Part shown: piece by piece, positions 1-8,297 of the stretch
Layout: each line of letters starts with the position of its first letter
Position numbering within the stretch: the stretch's first letter is position 1
Origin: Thermomicrobiales bacterium
GTDB lineage: Bacteria; Chloroflexota; Chloroflexia; Thermomicrobiales; CADCWN01
Reading direction: 5' to 3'
DNA: 52,739 nt
NCBI GenBank assembly: GCA_030446685.1
Contig: JAUJMV010000017.1
Location: 91,217 to 143,955 of the forward strand
Notes under the pieces: model-generated
Told to the model about the DNA's origin: nothing
Seen by the model: the letters and a program-made list of their open reading frames with translations, nothing else
The model's database searches: none
Made by a program: the position numbers and the translations under genes

Positions 1-266
1 AGGAAGTCGAGCGGGTGGGGGTGCAGGTGCTGCAGGAGGCCAAGCCGGGCCGCAACCTGCAGACGAACGTCGAGTTCTACACCGCGCTGCTCTTGCGCGA
101 GCTGGGGCTGACGCCGGACCTCTTCTCGCCGACCTTCGCGATCGGGCGCACGGCGGGTTGGACCGGGCACATCCTCGAACAGCGCGCGACCGGGCGGCTG
201 ATCCGGCCGCAGTCCGAGTACGTCGGGCCGCGCGACCTGCGCTTCGTGCCGGTCGAGGGGCGCTGA
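1..266 (+). CDS. gltA: Citrate synthase, C-terminal part (gene starts before the window)
   Basis: This is the last ~88 codons of a citrate synthase, which condenses acetyl-CoA and oxaloacetate in the cytosolic TCA cycle. The open frame runs in from the window edge at base 3 and ends with TGA at 264-266. The tail contains NVEFYTALLLRELGL, then a conserved FAIGRTAGWTGH block equivalent to the family's FAMARTVGWIAH, then RPQSEYVGP. The Arg of GRTAGW matches the conserved substrate-binding Arg near the C-terminus of the family. The GTG at 15 is internal and is not the true start. Which citrate/2-methylcitrate subtype it is cannot be told from this fragment. Confidence 0.9.
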   Translation, partial: EVERVGVQVLQEAKPGRNLQTNVEFYTALLLRELGLTPDLFSPTFAIGRTAGWTGHILEQRATGRLIRPQSEYVGPRDLRFVPVEGR

Positions 267-368
267 CGGCGACACGGCGCCGGGCGGCGGGGGTAAGGGA
301 TGGCGACGGGCCGGGCGCTGTCGCGGCGCCCGGCCCGTTTCCGCTCAGGGTCAGCGAAGCCTTGGCCC

Positions 369-474
369 TGTCATCCTGAGCCGCGGCGAAGGATCGGTGT
401 CCAGGGCACCGGGGCCGCTTGTCCGCCACGCGGGTGCCGGAGAGACCGATCCTTCGCCGCGGCTCAGGATGACA
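369..474. repeat. 30-bp perfect inverted repeat around a 46-nt spacer
   Basis: Bases 369-398 are the exact reverse complement of 445-474, with core CCTGAGCCGCGGCGAAGGAT. The arms would form a long hairpin in RNA or single-stranded DNA. The repeat lies between the end of the citrate synthase gene and the phosphatase gene, which converge here. There is no T-tract, so a simple intrinsic terminator is unlikely. The form resembles dispersed REP/MITE-like palindromes of high-GC genomes. That class assignment is an inference. Confidence 0.75.
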
Positions 475-677
475 AGGTGGGGGGAGACGCGCGCCGGTGG
501 GGGAGTACCCCCGGACAGCGCCGGCACCAGTTCTACAGTCGGGAAGCCGGGTAGGCGGGGGATTGGGCCGGCCCGCCATTGGGGAACGGCGGCCGCTCCC
601 TCTACCCGACCGCCCGACTACCCGACTGCGAACGCTATCTGGCGTCGCGGCAAGCCGCCGCCAACCGGGCGGACCCC

Positions 678-1199
678 TTACAGCAGCCAGTCGCGGCGGG
701 CGGCGAAGGCGCGCAGGGCCTCTTCCTGCTCGGCGGCGGCGACGGCGCCGGGGCAGGCCGCGCGCAGCTCGCGCAGCGCCTCCTCCGCGCCGAGGCCGCC
801 GCGGATCAGGTAGGCGGCGAGGACCGTGCCGGTGCGCCCCTGCCCCATCAAGCAGTGGACGGCGACGCTCCGGCCCCGCGCCCGCTGCCCGTCGATGAAG
901 TCGAGCGCGGCGTCGAGTTGCCAGGGGGTCGGGGCGCGCAGGTCGTCCACCGGGAGGTGCAGCTCGATCAGGCCGTGCCGGTCGAGCGCTCCCGCGGTCA
1001 GCGGCGTCTCGGTCAGCGACAGCACCGCGCCGATGCCCTGCGCGCGCAGCCAGGCGAGATCGTCGTCCAGCGAGGCGGGGGCGTCGCGCGTGCCGAAGCG
1101 GCCGGGACGCCCGCAGCCGGCCAGCACCCCGTCGATCAGCCAGTAGAAGCCGCGCGCCGCCCGGCCCCGCCGGGTCCCCTCTTGCGCCCCTTGCACCAT
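678..1199 (-). CDS. Dual-specificity / tyrosine-type protein phosphatase
   Basis: A 173-residue protein of the cysteine-based phosphatase superfamily, probably cytosolic, removing phosphate from protein Tyr/Ser/Thr or another phosphoester. The signature C-x5-R loop is HCLMGQGRTG at residues 115-124, with the nucleophile Cys116 and phosphate-binding Arg122. An upstream PVDDLRAPT segment near residue 85 is placed like the general-acid loop. An N-terminal FYWLIDGVLAGCGRPG is typical of small atypical dual-specificity phosphatases. No signal peptide is seen. It is convergent with citrate synthase across an inverted repeat. The physiological substrate cannot be predicted. Confidence 0.85.
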   Translation of the reverse strand: MVQGAQEGTRRGRAARGFYWLIDGVLAGCGRPGRFGTRDAPASLDDDLAWLRAQGIGAVLSLTETPLTAGALDRHGLIELHLPVDDLRAPTPWQLDAALDFIDGQRARGRSVAVHCLMGQGRTGTVLAAYLIRGGLGAEEALRELRAACPGAVAAAEQEEALRAFAARRDWLL

Positions 1200-1398
1200 C
1201 CGTCATCCCTCCTCGGTCTGCCACGCGCGGCGGGTACGGCGCCCGCCGTACCCGCCGTGGTCCTGCATCGAGGATAGCGCCCGCGCGGGGCGCGCGCATC
1301 GGCAGGACGGGTGGACGAGGCCCTACCCGTTCGCATGGCCCGACGGGTACTCAAACGGCGGGTTGGTGTGAGAGACGCCCCGGGCGGGGCCGGGGGGG

Positions 1399-1420
1399 CG
1401 GACCCTCATGTGAGGGTCCG
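1399..1420 (-). terminator. Hairpin downstream of the lipoprotein gene
   Basis: A 10-bp perfect stem (CGGACCCTCA) with a 2-nt loop lies 67 bp beyond the stop codon of the minus-strand lipoprotein gene. No U-tract follows on either strand, so it may be only a 3'-end stabilising hairpin. The rest of 1200-1486 shows nothing recognisable. Confidence 0.4.
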
Positions 1421-1486
1421 GCCGCATCGGTTGTCCGACGGTGTGGGCACGGCCACCAAGGGGGGCGGCCCTACCCCAGTCTCGCC

Positions 1487-2419
1487 TTACCGGCCGGGCA
1501 CGGTGATCGGCGGGACCTGGCCGACGTTCGTCACGTCGAGCCGCGCCCGCGTGTTGGCGTCCACCCCGGTCCCGGTGATGTTCGACTCCAGGGCGACGAT
1601 GTAACCGCGGCTGTTGTCGACCCAGACTTGGGTCGCCGCCGTGCCGCGCTGCCCCTGGAGGGCGGGGTTGACGAAGCCGAGGTTGGCGAGTTCGACGTTC
1701 GCCGTGTACTTGGTCGTCTGCTGCCCGTTGACCGTCTCGGTGCCGGCCGGCGTGAAGTTGGCCGAGGCCGGGATCAGGTTGGTCAGGATCGCGTTCGGCG
1801 CCGCGAAGAGCGCCTGCACCGGCGCGGCCAGCGGGTTCGAGCTGTCCGCCTGGATGTAGCCGCCGCCGAGCGGGTTCTGCACGAAGACGTTCCCGCCGAC
1901 CTGGTACGCCTCGATCGACGTCCCGCCGGCGCTGGCGGTGACCTTCTGGTTGCCGCTGTTGTACTCGTACACCGGGCTCAGGTTGCCGCTAAAGCCGCCG
2001 ACCGTGAAGCCGGCGAAGTTCCAGGCCTGCCGCGAGCTGTCGAGCCGCTGCAGGTTGAGCACGGCCTGGTTGGGGGGAACCGCGCCGGTCGTCGGCGAGC
2101 CGGTGCGGACGACGGTGGGCGAGCCGACCCGCGTGGCGGTCGGCGAACCGGGGCGGACGGCGGTGCCGGCCGGCGGCGAGGCCGGGCGGGTCGCGGTGGC
2201 CGGGGCGGCGGTCCGCGTGGTGCCGGCGGGGGCCGCGGTCGTCGTCCGGGCGGTGGTCACGGCGGCCCCAGTCGTCGTGGTCGCCGCCCTGGTGGTCGCG
2301 GCGGTGGTCGCGGCCGCCGGGACGGTATTGGTCGCGGTAGTGGTGGGGCCGCAGGCCGCCAGGACACCCATGCTGACGGCCAACCCGCCAAGTTTCACCC
2401 AGTGCCTCATTCCGCGCAT
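1487..2419 (-). CDS. Exported lipoprotein with Thr/Ala/Pro-rich linker
   Basis: A 310-residue predicted lipoprotein. The signal peptide ends in a lipobox (VLAAC, Cys23 as the lipidated residue), so the mature protein should be anchored outside the cytoplasmic membrane. Residues ~24-125 are a low-complexity Thr/Ala/Pro linker with repeated GSPT-like units. The globular part (~130-310) has alternating short beta-type segments and a VQALFAAPNAIL stretch. It is reminiscent of LppX/LprG/LolA-fold lipoproteins, but this is inference from pattern only. A GGGAGG ribosome site 5-6 nt upstream supports the ATG at 2419. It is monocistronic, and its role is unknown. Confidence 0.75.
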   Translation of the reverse strand: MRGMRHWVKLGGLAVSMGVLAACGPTTTATNTVPAAATTAATTRAATTTTGAAVTTARTTTAAPAGTTRTAAPATATRPASPPAGTAVRPGSPTATRVGSPTVVRTGSPTTGAVPPNQAVLNLQRLDSSRQAWNFAGFTVGGFSGNLSPVYEYNSGNQKVTASAGGTSIEAYQVGGNVFVQNPLGGGYIQADSSNPLAAPVQALFAAPNAILTNLIPASANFTPAGTETVNGQQTTKYTANVELANLGFVNPALQGQRGTAATQVWVDNSRGYIVALESNITGTGVDANTRARLDVTNVGQVPPITVPGR

Positions 2420-2618
2420 GGACCCTCCCTTTCTCGATTCGCGCCGCGTTCATGCTTGTCACCAGCAGCGCACGGCAACACTGCTGTATGAGTCCCGCGG
2501 GACCACACCCATACTCCTCCAAAACGGGAATATCCGCAAGGATGGTGCCAGGACGTGGGGCAAAGGGCGGTGGCGGTCTGGCAGGAGGCAGCACCCCTCG
2601 TCACCCCGCGCCCGGCAC

Positions 2619-3614
2619 TCAGAACAATTCGAGCACCGCCACCCAGGCGACGGCCTGGACCAAACAGGTGCCGGAGAGCAGCAGGCGGGCGGCGAAGCGA
2701 TCGAAGCGGACCACGCTCCAGGCCAGCGCGATGTTCACCACCGCGACCAGCGCGGTGATCAGCGGCAGGATGAAGATCTCGCGCGGCGTCCCGATCCGGT
2801 CGGGCTGGCCGGTGGCGTTGAAGTGGAGCGGCAGCGTCTGCGGCACCGCGTCGTAGCGCAGCACGATGAACCAGAGCATCGCCACCACCAGCGCCCAACC
2901 GGCGAGGAGCAGCCAGACCGCCACCCGATCCTGGAGCAGCGCGAACAGGTCCCAGGCGGCGCGCTCCCGCGCGGGGTGCGGGCCGGGACCGGCCGGCGCC
3001 GGGAAGGCCGGTTCCTCCTCATCCTCCAGCGCCGCGGCGCCGGCCGTGCTGTGGGCGGGGACGAGCGCCGGATCGGCCGCCCGCCCCGATTCGAGCAGTT
3101 CCTGGTAGCGCGCCATCAACTGCGCCGGCCGGTCGGGCGAGATGCCGAACGAGCCGCGCGCCGAGCAGACCAACACCTGGCGGCGCGGCGGCAGCGTGGC
3201 CGCGATCCGGATGCGCCCGAGCGCCTCGTCCCGCACGCTGCCCAGGTAATAGCCCGGCCAGGGCCAGAGGGCGCGCGTCGGCGCCGCCTTGAGCAGCGGC
3301 CGGGCCGGCCCCAGGTACTCGATCTCGTCGAGCGGGATCCGCACCGTCCGCCAGGCCCAGCGCAGGACCAGCGCGCCCCCGTCGGCTTCCTCCAAACGGT
3401 AGCTCAGCGTCAGGTAGCCCCAGAAGAGCACCGCCACGGCGACCCCCGCCAGACCGAGCAGCACGGTAACCGCCCACAACGCGACGACCGCCGTCGTGTT
3501 CGTGGCTGCGGGGATGGCGCGCAGCACGAGGAGTGCTTCCCCGGTCAGGCAGAGCATCAGGGCCAGGATGCCGACCAAACTGCCCGCGGACGGCGCCGGT
3601 CGCCAGCGTTGCAC
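2619..3614 (-). CDS. Membrane protein with PH-like and DUF1648 domains
   Basis: A 331-residue membrane protein. Two hydrophobic segments near the N-terminus (about 12-35 and 42-66) are followed by a soluble region containing RIPLDEIEYLGPARPL and WPWPGYYLGSV, typical of a bacterial PH-like domain (bPH_5 type). A C-terminal part with three more membrane spans carries LPLHFNATGQPDRIGTPRE, the hallmark of DUF1648. DUF1648 proteins include SdpI-like immunity and regulatory proteins, but no toxin gene is nearby and function is not assigned. The start ATG at 3614 is the furthest good start. It stands alone between intergenic gaps. Confidence 0.75.
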   Translation of the reverse strand: MQRWRPAPSAGSLVGILALMLCLTGEALLVLRAIPAATNTTAVVALWAVTVLLGLAGVAVAVLFWGYLTLSYRLEEADGGALVLRWAWRTVRIPLDEIEYLGPARPLLKAAPTRALWPWPGYYLGSVRDEALGRIRIAATLPPRRQVLVCSARGSFGISPDRPAQLMARYQELLESGRAADPALVPAHSTAGAAALEDEEEPAFPAPAGPGPHPARERAAWDLFALLQDRVAVWLLLAGWALVVAMLWFIVLRYDAVPQTLPLHFNATGQPDRIGTPREIFILPLITALVAVVNIALAWSVVRFDRFAARLLLSGTCLVQAVAWVAVLELF

Positions 3615-3906
3615 GGTTCACCTCGCTGTAATCGGTAGGCGCCAGACGTCGACCGGGAGTTGGGCATGGGCGCCTTGGCTGATCCCGATAATAGCACGAT
3701 TCGATGTGTACGTACAGTCTGGAACAGGTGTAGCGCCGATGTTCCTGGCTCGCGCGTGCGGCGGTAGGGGGCCGACGGCCGCGGCAAGGCATCGGGGACG
3801 ATCATGGCCCCATTCATGCGAACCGTGCGGTGGGAAGGGTCGAAAGCCGGGCGGACGACACACGACGAGCCATCGAGCCGGGGCGGGACAGATCAGGAGG
3901 AGAATG

Positions 3907-4143
3907 ATGGCCGACCAGACTGAACACCAGCACGATCGCGCCGAGGAGGTGCAGCGCCGGAACGTCGAGCAGGCCCGCGAGTTGCTGGCCCGCAAGCACC
4001 AGCAGGAGCACGCCCAGCACGCCGACGAGCCCCCGCTGGAGGACGATCAGTTCCAGGCCGACCCGGACCCGATGGTGAAGGAAACGACCGGCGTCCGCGG
4101 CAGCACCGGCGGCATCCGCAATATGGGTGGGGGTCGCTCCTGA
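3907..4143 (+). CDS. Small hydrophilic protein, unknown function
   Basis: A 78-residue, highly charged protein rich in Glu, Gln, His and Asp, with a helical heptad-like segment (RAEEVQRRNVEQARELLARKH) followed by an acidic stretch and a Gly-rich tail. There is no membrane segment or known motif. An AGGAGG at 3895-3900 lies 6 nt before ATG 3907; another ATG directly before it (3904) is too close for ideal spacing. The gene is followed by a perfect palindrome. I do not recognise the family; the composition resembles small stress-associated hydrophilic proteins, which is only a guess. Confidence 0.6.
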   Translation: MADQTEHQHDRAEEVQRRNVEQARELLARKHQQEHAQHADEPPLEDDQFQADPDPMVKETTGVRGSTGGIRNMGGGRS

Positions 4144-4184
4144 CCGCTGGGAGCGCGGGGCGAAGGACGGGACACGGAAGTAAC

Positions 4185-4220
4185 GATGGGGCGGCGCGTC
4201 GATCGACGCGCCGCCCCATC
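4185..4220. terminator. Perfect 36-nt palindrome between convergent genes
   Basis: An 18-bp perfect self-complementary arm (GATGGGGCGGCGCGTCGA and its complement) lies between the end of the plus-strand small gene (4143) and the end of the minus-strand foldase gene (4258). The position suits a bidirectional terminator. No clear T-tract is present on either side, as is common in very GC-rich genomes. Confidence 0.6.
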
Positions 4221-4257
4221 CACAACGCGCTACACCCAAAACCCAACGCGCCCCGCA

Positions 4258-5727
4258 TCACCCCAGCGCCGGCGGTGTCGCGACGGGGGTCGGCGCGGGG
4301 CGCGGGGTCGGGGCCGGGGTCGGCGGGGCGCCCGGCGGGGCCTCGAACTGGTCGGTCGCGGGCGTCGGGGTCGTCACCGGCAGGTCGGACACGATCGTCG
4401 AGGACGCCTTCTGAGCGTCGAGCCACTTCTGGAAGGCCCCCTGGCGCAACTGCTCGAGGGTCTCCGGCAGGACCGGGCGGGCCTCGTCCTTCTCCAACAC
4501 CTTGATGATGTGCCAGCCGAACTTCGTCTGCACCGGCTGGCTCACCTCGCCGGGCTGCAAGGAGAACGCCGCGTCCTCGAACTCCTTGACCATCACGCCG
4601 CGCGGGAACCAGCCGAGATCGCCGCCGTTCGGGGCGGTGCTGGTGTCGGTGCTCTGCTGGCGCGCGACCTCGGCGAAGTCCTTGCCCTCCTCGGTCACCG
4701 CCCGCCGGGCCTGCTCCGCGCCGTCCCTGGTCGCCAGCAGGATGTGCGCGGCGTGGACCTGCGGCTGCACGTCCTTGATCTCGCCGGCGAACTTCTCCTG
4801 CGCCTCCTGCCGCGCCAGCGCCGGCCGCACCACCAGTTGGAGATAGTCCTCGCGGCTCAAGCCCGCCCGCTCTTCGAGCGTCTCGAGGGTCTGCCCCAAC
4901 CCCGCGGTCGCGGTCGCCAGGGCCTGTTCGCGGTTGGGGGTCGCGGTCGGGGCCAGCGTCGGGGTCCCCGGCGTGCGGCTCGCGGAGGGGAACGCCGCGG
5001 GCGTGGCGGGGGTCGCGGGAACGGCCGGCTCGCCGCCCGACGTGACCGGGGTGCCCGCCCCGGCGGGCGTTCCGGGTGTCCCCGGCATGCCGGGGGGCGC
5101 CGCGCCCGGCGTGCCCTGGGCGGGGCGCGATGCGGTGGCCGCGGCGGCGCTCGCCGTCTGGGTCGCCCAGGCGGCGGCGGTCGGGTTGACCGTCGGGGAG
5201 GGGGTCGGTGAGCTGAGCGGCACCGGCGCGAAGCTCTCCTGGAGGTAGTTCTGGACCTCCTCGTCGGTGATCGAGAGGCCGAGCTGGTCCAGGCGCTGGA
5301 GGACGACGCGGTCGTCGATCATGCCGGTCAGGGTCTGCGGATCGACCGGCGCCTCCTTGTAAGTGGTCAGTTCCCGCTGCAATTGCTGGATCTGCGCGGC
5401 GTACTGCGGGTTCTGCGCGGCGAAGAACTGGTACTGCCGGATCTGGTTGAGCAGGCTGTACCGGCGCATCTTCCAGTAGTCGCCGCGCCGGATCTCGTAG
5501 CCGTTGACCGTCGCCAGCACCTCGCGCGGGCGGAAGCCATACTCGTAGAGCGCGCCGCCGACCAGCAGGAGGCCGACCAGGGCGGTGACCGAGAGCATGC
5601 TGACGAGGAGGATGCGCCGCTGCCGCAGTTCCCGGTCGCGGCGCGACAGGCGCCGCGCCTGCCGGACCCGATCCTGATTCCGCCTGAGCGGCAGACGGTC
5701 GAAGACACCTTGCAAACGGTCGCTCAC
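4258..5727 (-). CDS. Membrane-anchored parvulin-type peptidyl-prolyl isomerase
   Basis: A 489-residue SurA/PrsA-like foldase that would help proteins fold outside the cytoplasm by cis-trans isomerisation of prolyl bonds. The N-terminal cytoplasmic tail is very basic, with one membrane segment at about residues 40-60. The SurA-N-like helical region includes VNGYEIRRGDYWKMRR. A long Thr/Pro/Ala linker (~180-270) interrupts it. The PpiC rotamase domain spans about 322-410, with HAAHILLATRD, GGDLGWFPRG and FGWHIIKVLEKD. A Pro/Thr-rich tail follows. It lies ~128 bp downstream of rpsR on the same strand. The family call is strong; the clients are unknown. Confidence 0.88.
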   Translation of the reverse strand: MSDRLQGVFDRLPLRRNQDRVRQARRLSRRDRELRQRRILLVSMLSVTALVGLLLVGGALYEYGFRPREVLATVNGYEIRRGDYWKMRRYSLLNQIRQYQFFAAQNPQYAAQIQQLQRELTTYKEAPVDPQTLTGMIDDRVVLQRLDQLGLSITDEEVQNYLQESFAPVPLSSPTPSPTVNPTAAAWATQTASAAAATASRPAQGTPGAAPPGMPGTPGTPAGAGTPVTSGGEPAVPATPATPAAFPSASRTPGTPTLAPTATPNREQALATATAGLGQTLETLEERAGLSREDYLQLVVRPALARQEAQEKFAGEIKDVQPQVHAAHILLATRDGAEQARRAVTEEGKDFAEVARQQSTDTSTAPNGGDLGWFPRGVMVKEFEDAAFSLQPGEVSQPVQTKFGWHIIKVLEKDEARPVLPETLEQLRQGAFQKWLDAQKASSTIVSDLPVTTPTPATDQFEAPPGAPPTPAPTPRPAPTPVATPPALG

Positions 5728-5855
5728 CCGAGTCTCTGCTCCTTGTCTCGTGCGGCATCAGCGGTCAGCCGCCAGCCTCTCCCCGGGGGACCGGCGCGTT
5801 ACCGCCGTTCTCCCGCGGGCGAAAGGCTGACGGCTGACTGTGCTGGGTGCCCGCG

Positions 5856-6326
5856 CTACTGTCGCCCCTGCGCCGAGGTGAAGGGCAGCAGCGCCATGTG
5901 GCGCGCGCGCTTGATCGCCACGGTCAGCGACCGCTGGTGCTTCGCGCAGGTGCCGGTCTTGCGCCGCGGCTCGATCTTGGCCCGGTCGGACACCATCCGC
6001 CGCAACCGCGGCACGTCCTTGTAATCGATCTGCTCGATGTTGTCCGAGCAGAACTGGCAGACCTTGCGGCGCTGGAAGAAGCGCCCGCCGCCGCCGCCGA
6101 AGCGCAGCCCGCCGCCGCCGAACCGGCCGCCGCCGGGCCGGTCGCCGTCGGCGCGGTCGCCGCCAGGACCGCCCGGCCGATCGCCGAAGCGGCCCCCCGG
6201 CCGGTCCCCACCGGGGCGATCGCCGAACCGGCCGCCCGGCCGGTCGCCGAACCGCCCCGCCGGGCGGTCGCCCGCGCGCCCGGCCCCCTCGGCCCGCTCC
6301 GGCGGGCGATTATCCTGATTCACCAT
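5856..6326 (-). CDS. rpsR: Ribosomal protein bS18 with a long low-complexity N-terminal extension
   Basis: Small-subunit ribosomal protein S18 (binds 16S rRNA and bS6). The canonical domain occupies about residues 84-156, with KVCQFCSDN and [11 protein letters not shown], so it is the zinc-binding Cys-containing (C+) form. [15 protein letters not shown] and [13 protein letters not shown] are also present. Most bS18 proteins are about 75-90 residues. Here ~83 extra residues precede the domain, built from repeated [12 protein letters not shown] units, Gly/Arg/Asp/Pro-rich and probably disordered. It is the third gene of the usual rpsF-ssb-rpsR order. A GGGAGAG lies before ATG 6326. Confidence 0.93.
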   Translation of the reverse strand: MVNQDNRPPERAEGAGRAGDRPAGRFGDRPGGRFGDRPGGDRPGGRFGDRPGGPGGDRADGDRPGGGRFGGGGLRFGGGGGRFFQRRKVCQFCSDNIEQIDYKDVPRLRRMVSDRAKIEPRRKTGTCAKHQRSLTVAIKRARHMALLPFTSAQGRQ

Positions 6327-6423
6327 CGAAACTCTCCCTGCTCTCTCGCGCGGCGCGAGCCGCCTATGCTTCTGAACGCCCGGGTCAATCCGAAGTCACA
6401 GCGCCACCCCGGCGCGGCCCGCC

Positions 6424-6894
6424 TTAGAACGGCACGTCATCGATGTCGCTGTCCTCGTCGATGGCGCTGTTCTGCCGCGCGGCTCGCTGCGGCTGCGCCT
6501 GCTGGCGGCCGCCACCACTGTACGACTGCCCGCCCATGCCCCCGTCCAGGTCCGCCCCTTCGGCGCGGCCGCCGAGCATGTTCATGTCGGTCGCGACGAT
6601 CTCGACCGTGGTGCGCTCGATGCCGTCCTTGTCGGTGTACTTGCGCGACTGCAAGCGCCCCTCGACGTAAACGGTATTGCCCTTCCGCAGATACTTGTCG
6701 CTGATCTCGGCGAGCTTGTCCCAGGCGACGACGGAACCACTCGGTCTCCTCGATCTGGTTGCCGTCGGCCCCTTGCGGTTGCGGTTGACCGCCACCGTGA
6801 AGTTGGTCACCGGCGAACCGGATGGCGTGAAGCGCATCTCGGGGTCACGGCCCAGGTTGCTGATGATCATAACCTTGTTCAATCCGCGCGCCAT
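6424..6894 (-). CDS. ssb: Single-stranded DNA-binding protein, with an internal frame anomaly
   Basis: A 156-residue SSB that coats single-stranded DNA in replication and repair. The OB-fold starts MARGLNKVMIISNLGRDPE and includes FTVAVNRNRKG, VVAWDKLAEISDKYLRKG and VYVEGRLQSRKY. The disordered Gly/Gln-rich tail ends in the interaction tip DIDDVPF. Residues ~42-53 (PTATRSRRPSGS) do not fit the family. Read in the next frame, the same bases (~6735-6775) encode DGNQIEETEWF, exactly the expected SSB segment. This implies a 1-base loss followed by a 2-base loss that together keep the frame, probably sequence errors. GGAGG precedes ATG 6894. Confidence 0.9.
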   Translation of the reverse strand: MARGLNKVMIISNLGRDPEMRFTPSGSPVTNFTVAVNRNRKGPTATRSRRPSGSVVAWDKLAEISDKYLRKGNTVYVEGRLQSRKYTDKDGIERTTVEIVATDMNMLGGRAEGADLDGGMGGQSYSGGGRQQAQPQRAARQNSAIDEDSDIDDVPF

Positions 6895-7014
6895 GCTCTG
6901 CCTCCTTCACACGAGCCTTCCGCGACCAGCCGCCCTCGAACGATCGGCACTCGGGGTATACGTACGCATTCTACCACGCGCCCGTCGGCCCCGTCGCCGC
7001 CGGAGAGGCCGGCG

Positions 7015-7328
7015 CTACTCCTCGCCGTCCGGCTTGACGATGATGTGGCGCAGGACACGATCGTTGAGCTTGAGCTGCGCTCCAGGTCGGTGATATGCCC
7101 GGCGTCGACGTTGAAGGTGTAGAGGACGTAGAAGCCGTCGCGGAGGTCCTGCCCTCGTGGCGGATCGGATAGGCCAGGCGGCGCCGCCCCACGGGTTCTC
7201 GCGCACCGTCCGGCGATCGCGCGCCGCCGGCGTTGGTGACGTAGCCCGCGACCTGCGCGATCGTGCCGTTGAGCTTCCTCTTCGGGCAACTGGGGGTGGA
7301 AAATGGTCAGCATCTCGTACGGGCGCAA
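7015..7328 (-). CDS. rpsF: Ribosomal protein bS6, frameshifted in this sequence
   Basis: Ribosomal protein bS6, the 30S partner of bS18. Pieces lie in order but in different frames: RPYEMLTIFHPQLPEEEAQ (start), ENPWGRRRLAYPIRHEG, DGFYVLYTFNVDAGHITDLERS, and LKLNDRVLRHIIVKPDGEE ending at TAG 7015-7017. At least three single-base indels are needed to join them. The likely start is TTG at 7326-7328, giving the usual short N-terminus, preceded by GGAGGAAGGAG. It heads the rpsF-ssb-rpsR operon. Since bS6 is normally retained and every piece is well conserved, sequence error is more likely than decay. Confidence 0.85.
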
Positions 7329-7572
7329 GGGGTGCTCCTTCCTCCGGGTTTGCCCCGCGCACGCGGCAGTGTTGCGCGACACCGCCGCGTCGTGAGGCAG
7401 AAAGGTGTCAAGCCATGCATCACACATGACAATACGGGCGTAAAACCATTCTACGCCACAATCGAGTATAGCAAACGCCCGGTAACGCGGCAACCGCGGT
7501 TCTAGCCGGGAGCGGGCGGGGGCGCGGGACCGCCCGCGGGCGCCGGGAACGCTCCGGGGTCGGGGGGCGGCG

Positions 7573-8188
7573 TCAGCGCGGCGGTCCTTCACGCCGGGCG
7601 CGCAGGCGGCGCCAGACGAACCAGCCGACCGCGCCGATCAGGGCGGCCAGCACGGCGTACTCGACGTACCGCAGGTAGTCGCCGACCTCCTGCCAGCGCG
7701 CGCCGAGCCACCACCCGAGGCCGATCAGCGCGGCGTTCCAGGCGGCACCGCCGAGCGCCGTGTAGGCCGCGAACTTCCAGACCGGCATCTGCTCGATCCC
7801 GGCCGGGATCGAGATGAACGAGCGCACGCCCGGCACCAGCCGCCCGATCAGCACCGCCTCGCCGCCGTGCCGGTCGAACCACCCCGCGCGGTCCAGATCC
7901 TCCGGCTCCAGCAGCGGCACCTTGCGCGCCAGCCGCTCCATCCCCTTGCGCCCGAGCCGGCGCCCGAGCCTGTAGAGGAGCAGCGCGCCGAGGACCGATC
8001 CCGCCGTCGCCCCGCCGAGCACCCAGGGGAACGACATCCGCCCCTGCCCGACCAGGAAGCCGGCAGCGGCAGGATGATCCCGAGGGGATCGGCGGCACCA
8101 CGCTCTCCAGCGCGATCAGGACCAGCACGCCGAGCGGCCCGAGCGCGTCGATGACGTCGGTGATGAAACCGCCGATGCCCCCGAACAT
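7573..8188 (-). CDS. DedA/VTT family membrane protein, frameshifted in this sequence
   Basis: A DedA-family membrane protein (~205 residues when corrected), likely an undecaprenyl-phosphate or phospholipid flippase-type transporter by family. It starts at ATG 8188 as MFGGIGGFITDVIDALGPLGVLVLIALESVVPPIPS. It continues after a 1-base loss near 8090 as IILPL, and after another near 8065 as GFLVGQGRMSFPWVLGGATAGS. It then reads cleanly through LIGRLVPGVRSFISIPAG (the conserved GRxxPxxR region) and several membrane segments to 7573. The conserved E-x-x-x-P-x-P-x-E motif is restored only after correction. It is adjacent to the ATP-grasp gene on the same strand. Confidence 0.83.
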
Positions 8189-8297
8189 GCGCCGGCAACC
8201 TTCCCCCACACAGCGGCGACAACCCAACCGGCCGAGCCATCCCGGCCGACCGGGGAGGAAGCCGCACGCCGCGTGCCGCGCCTCCCGTGCGGGGGGG

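Noticed and set aside
1628..2491. Plus-strand open frames over the lipoprotein gene
   Set aside because: Low-complexity Arg/Gly shadow of the Thr/Ala-rich linker region.
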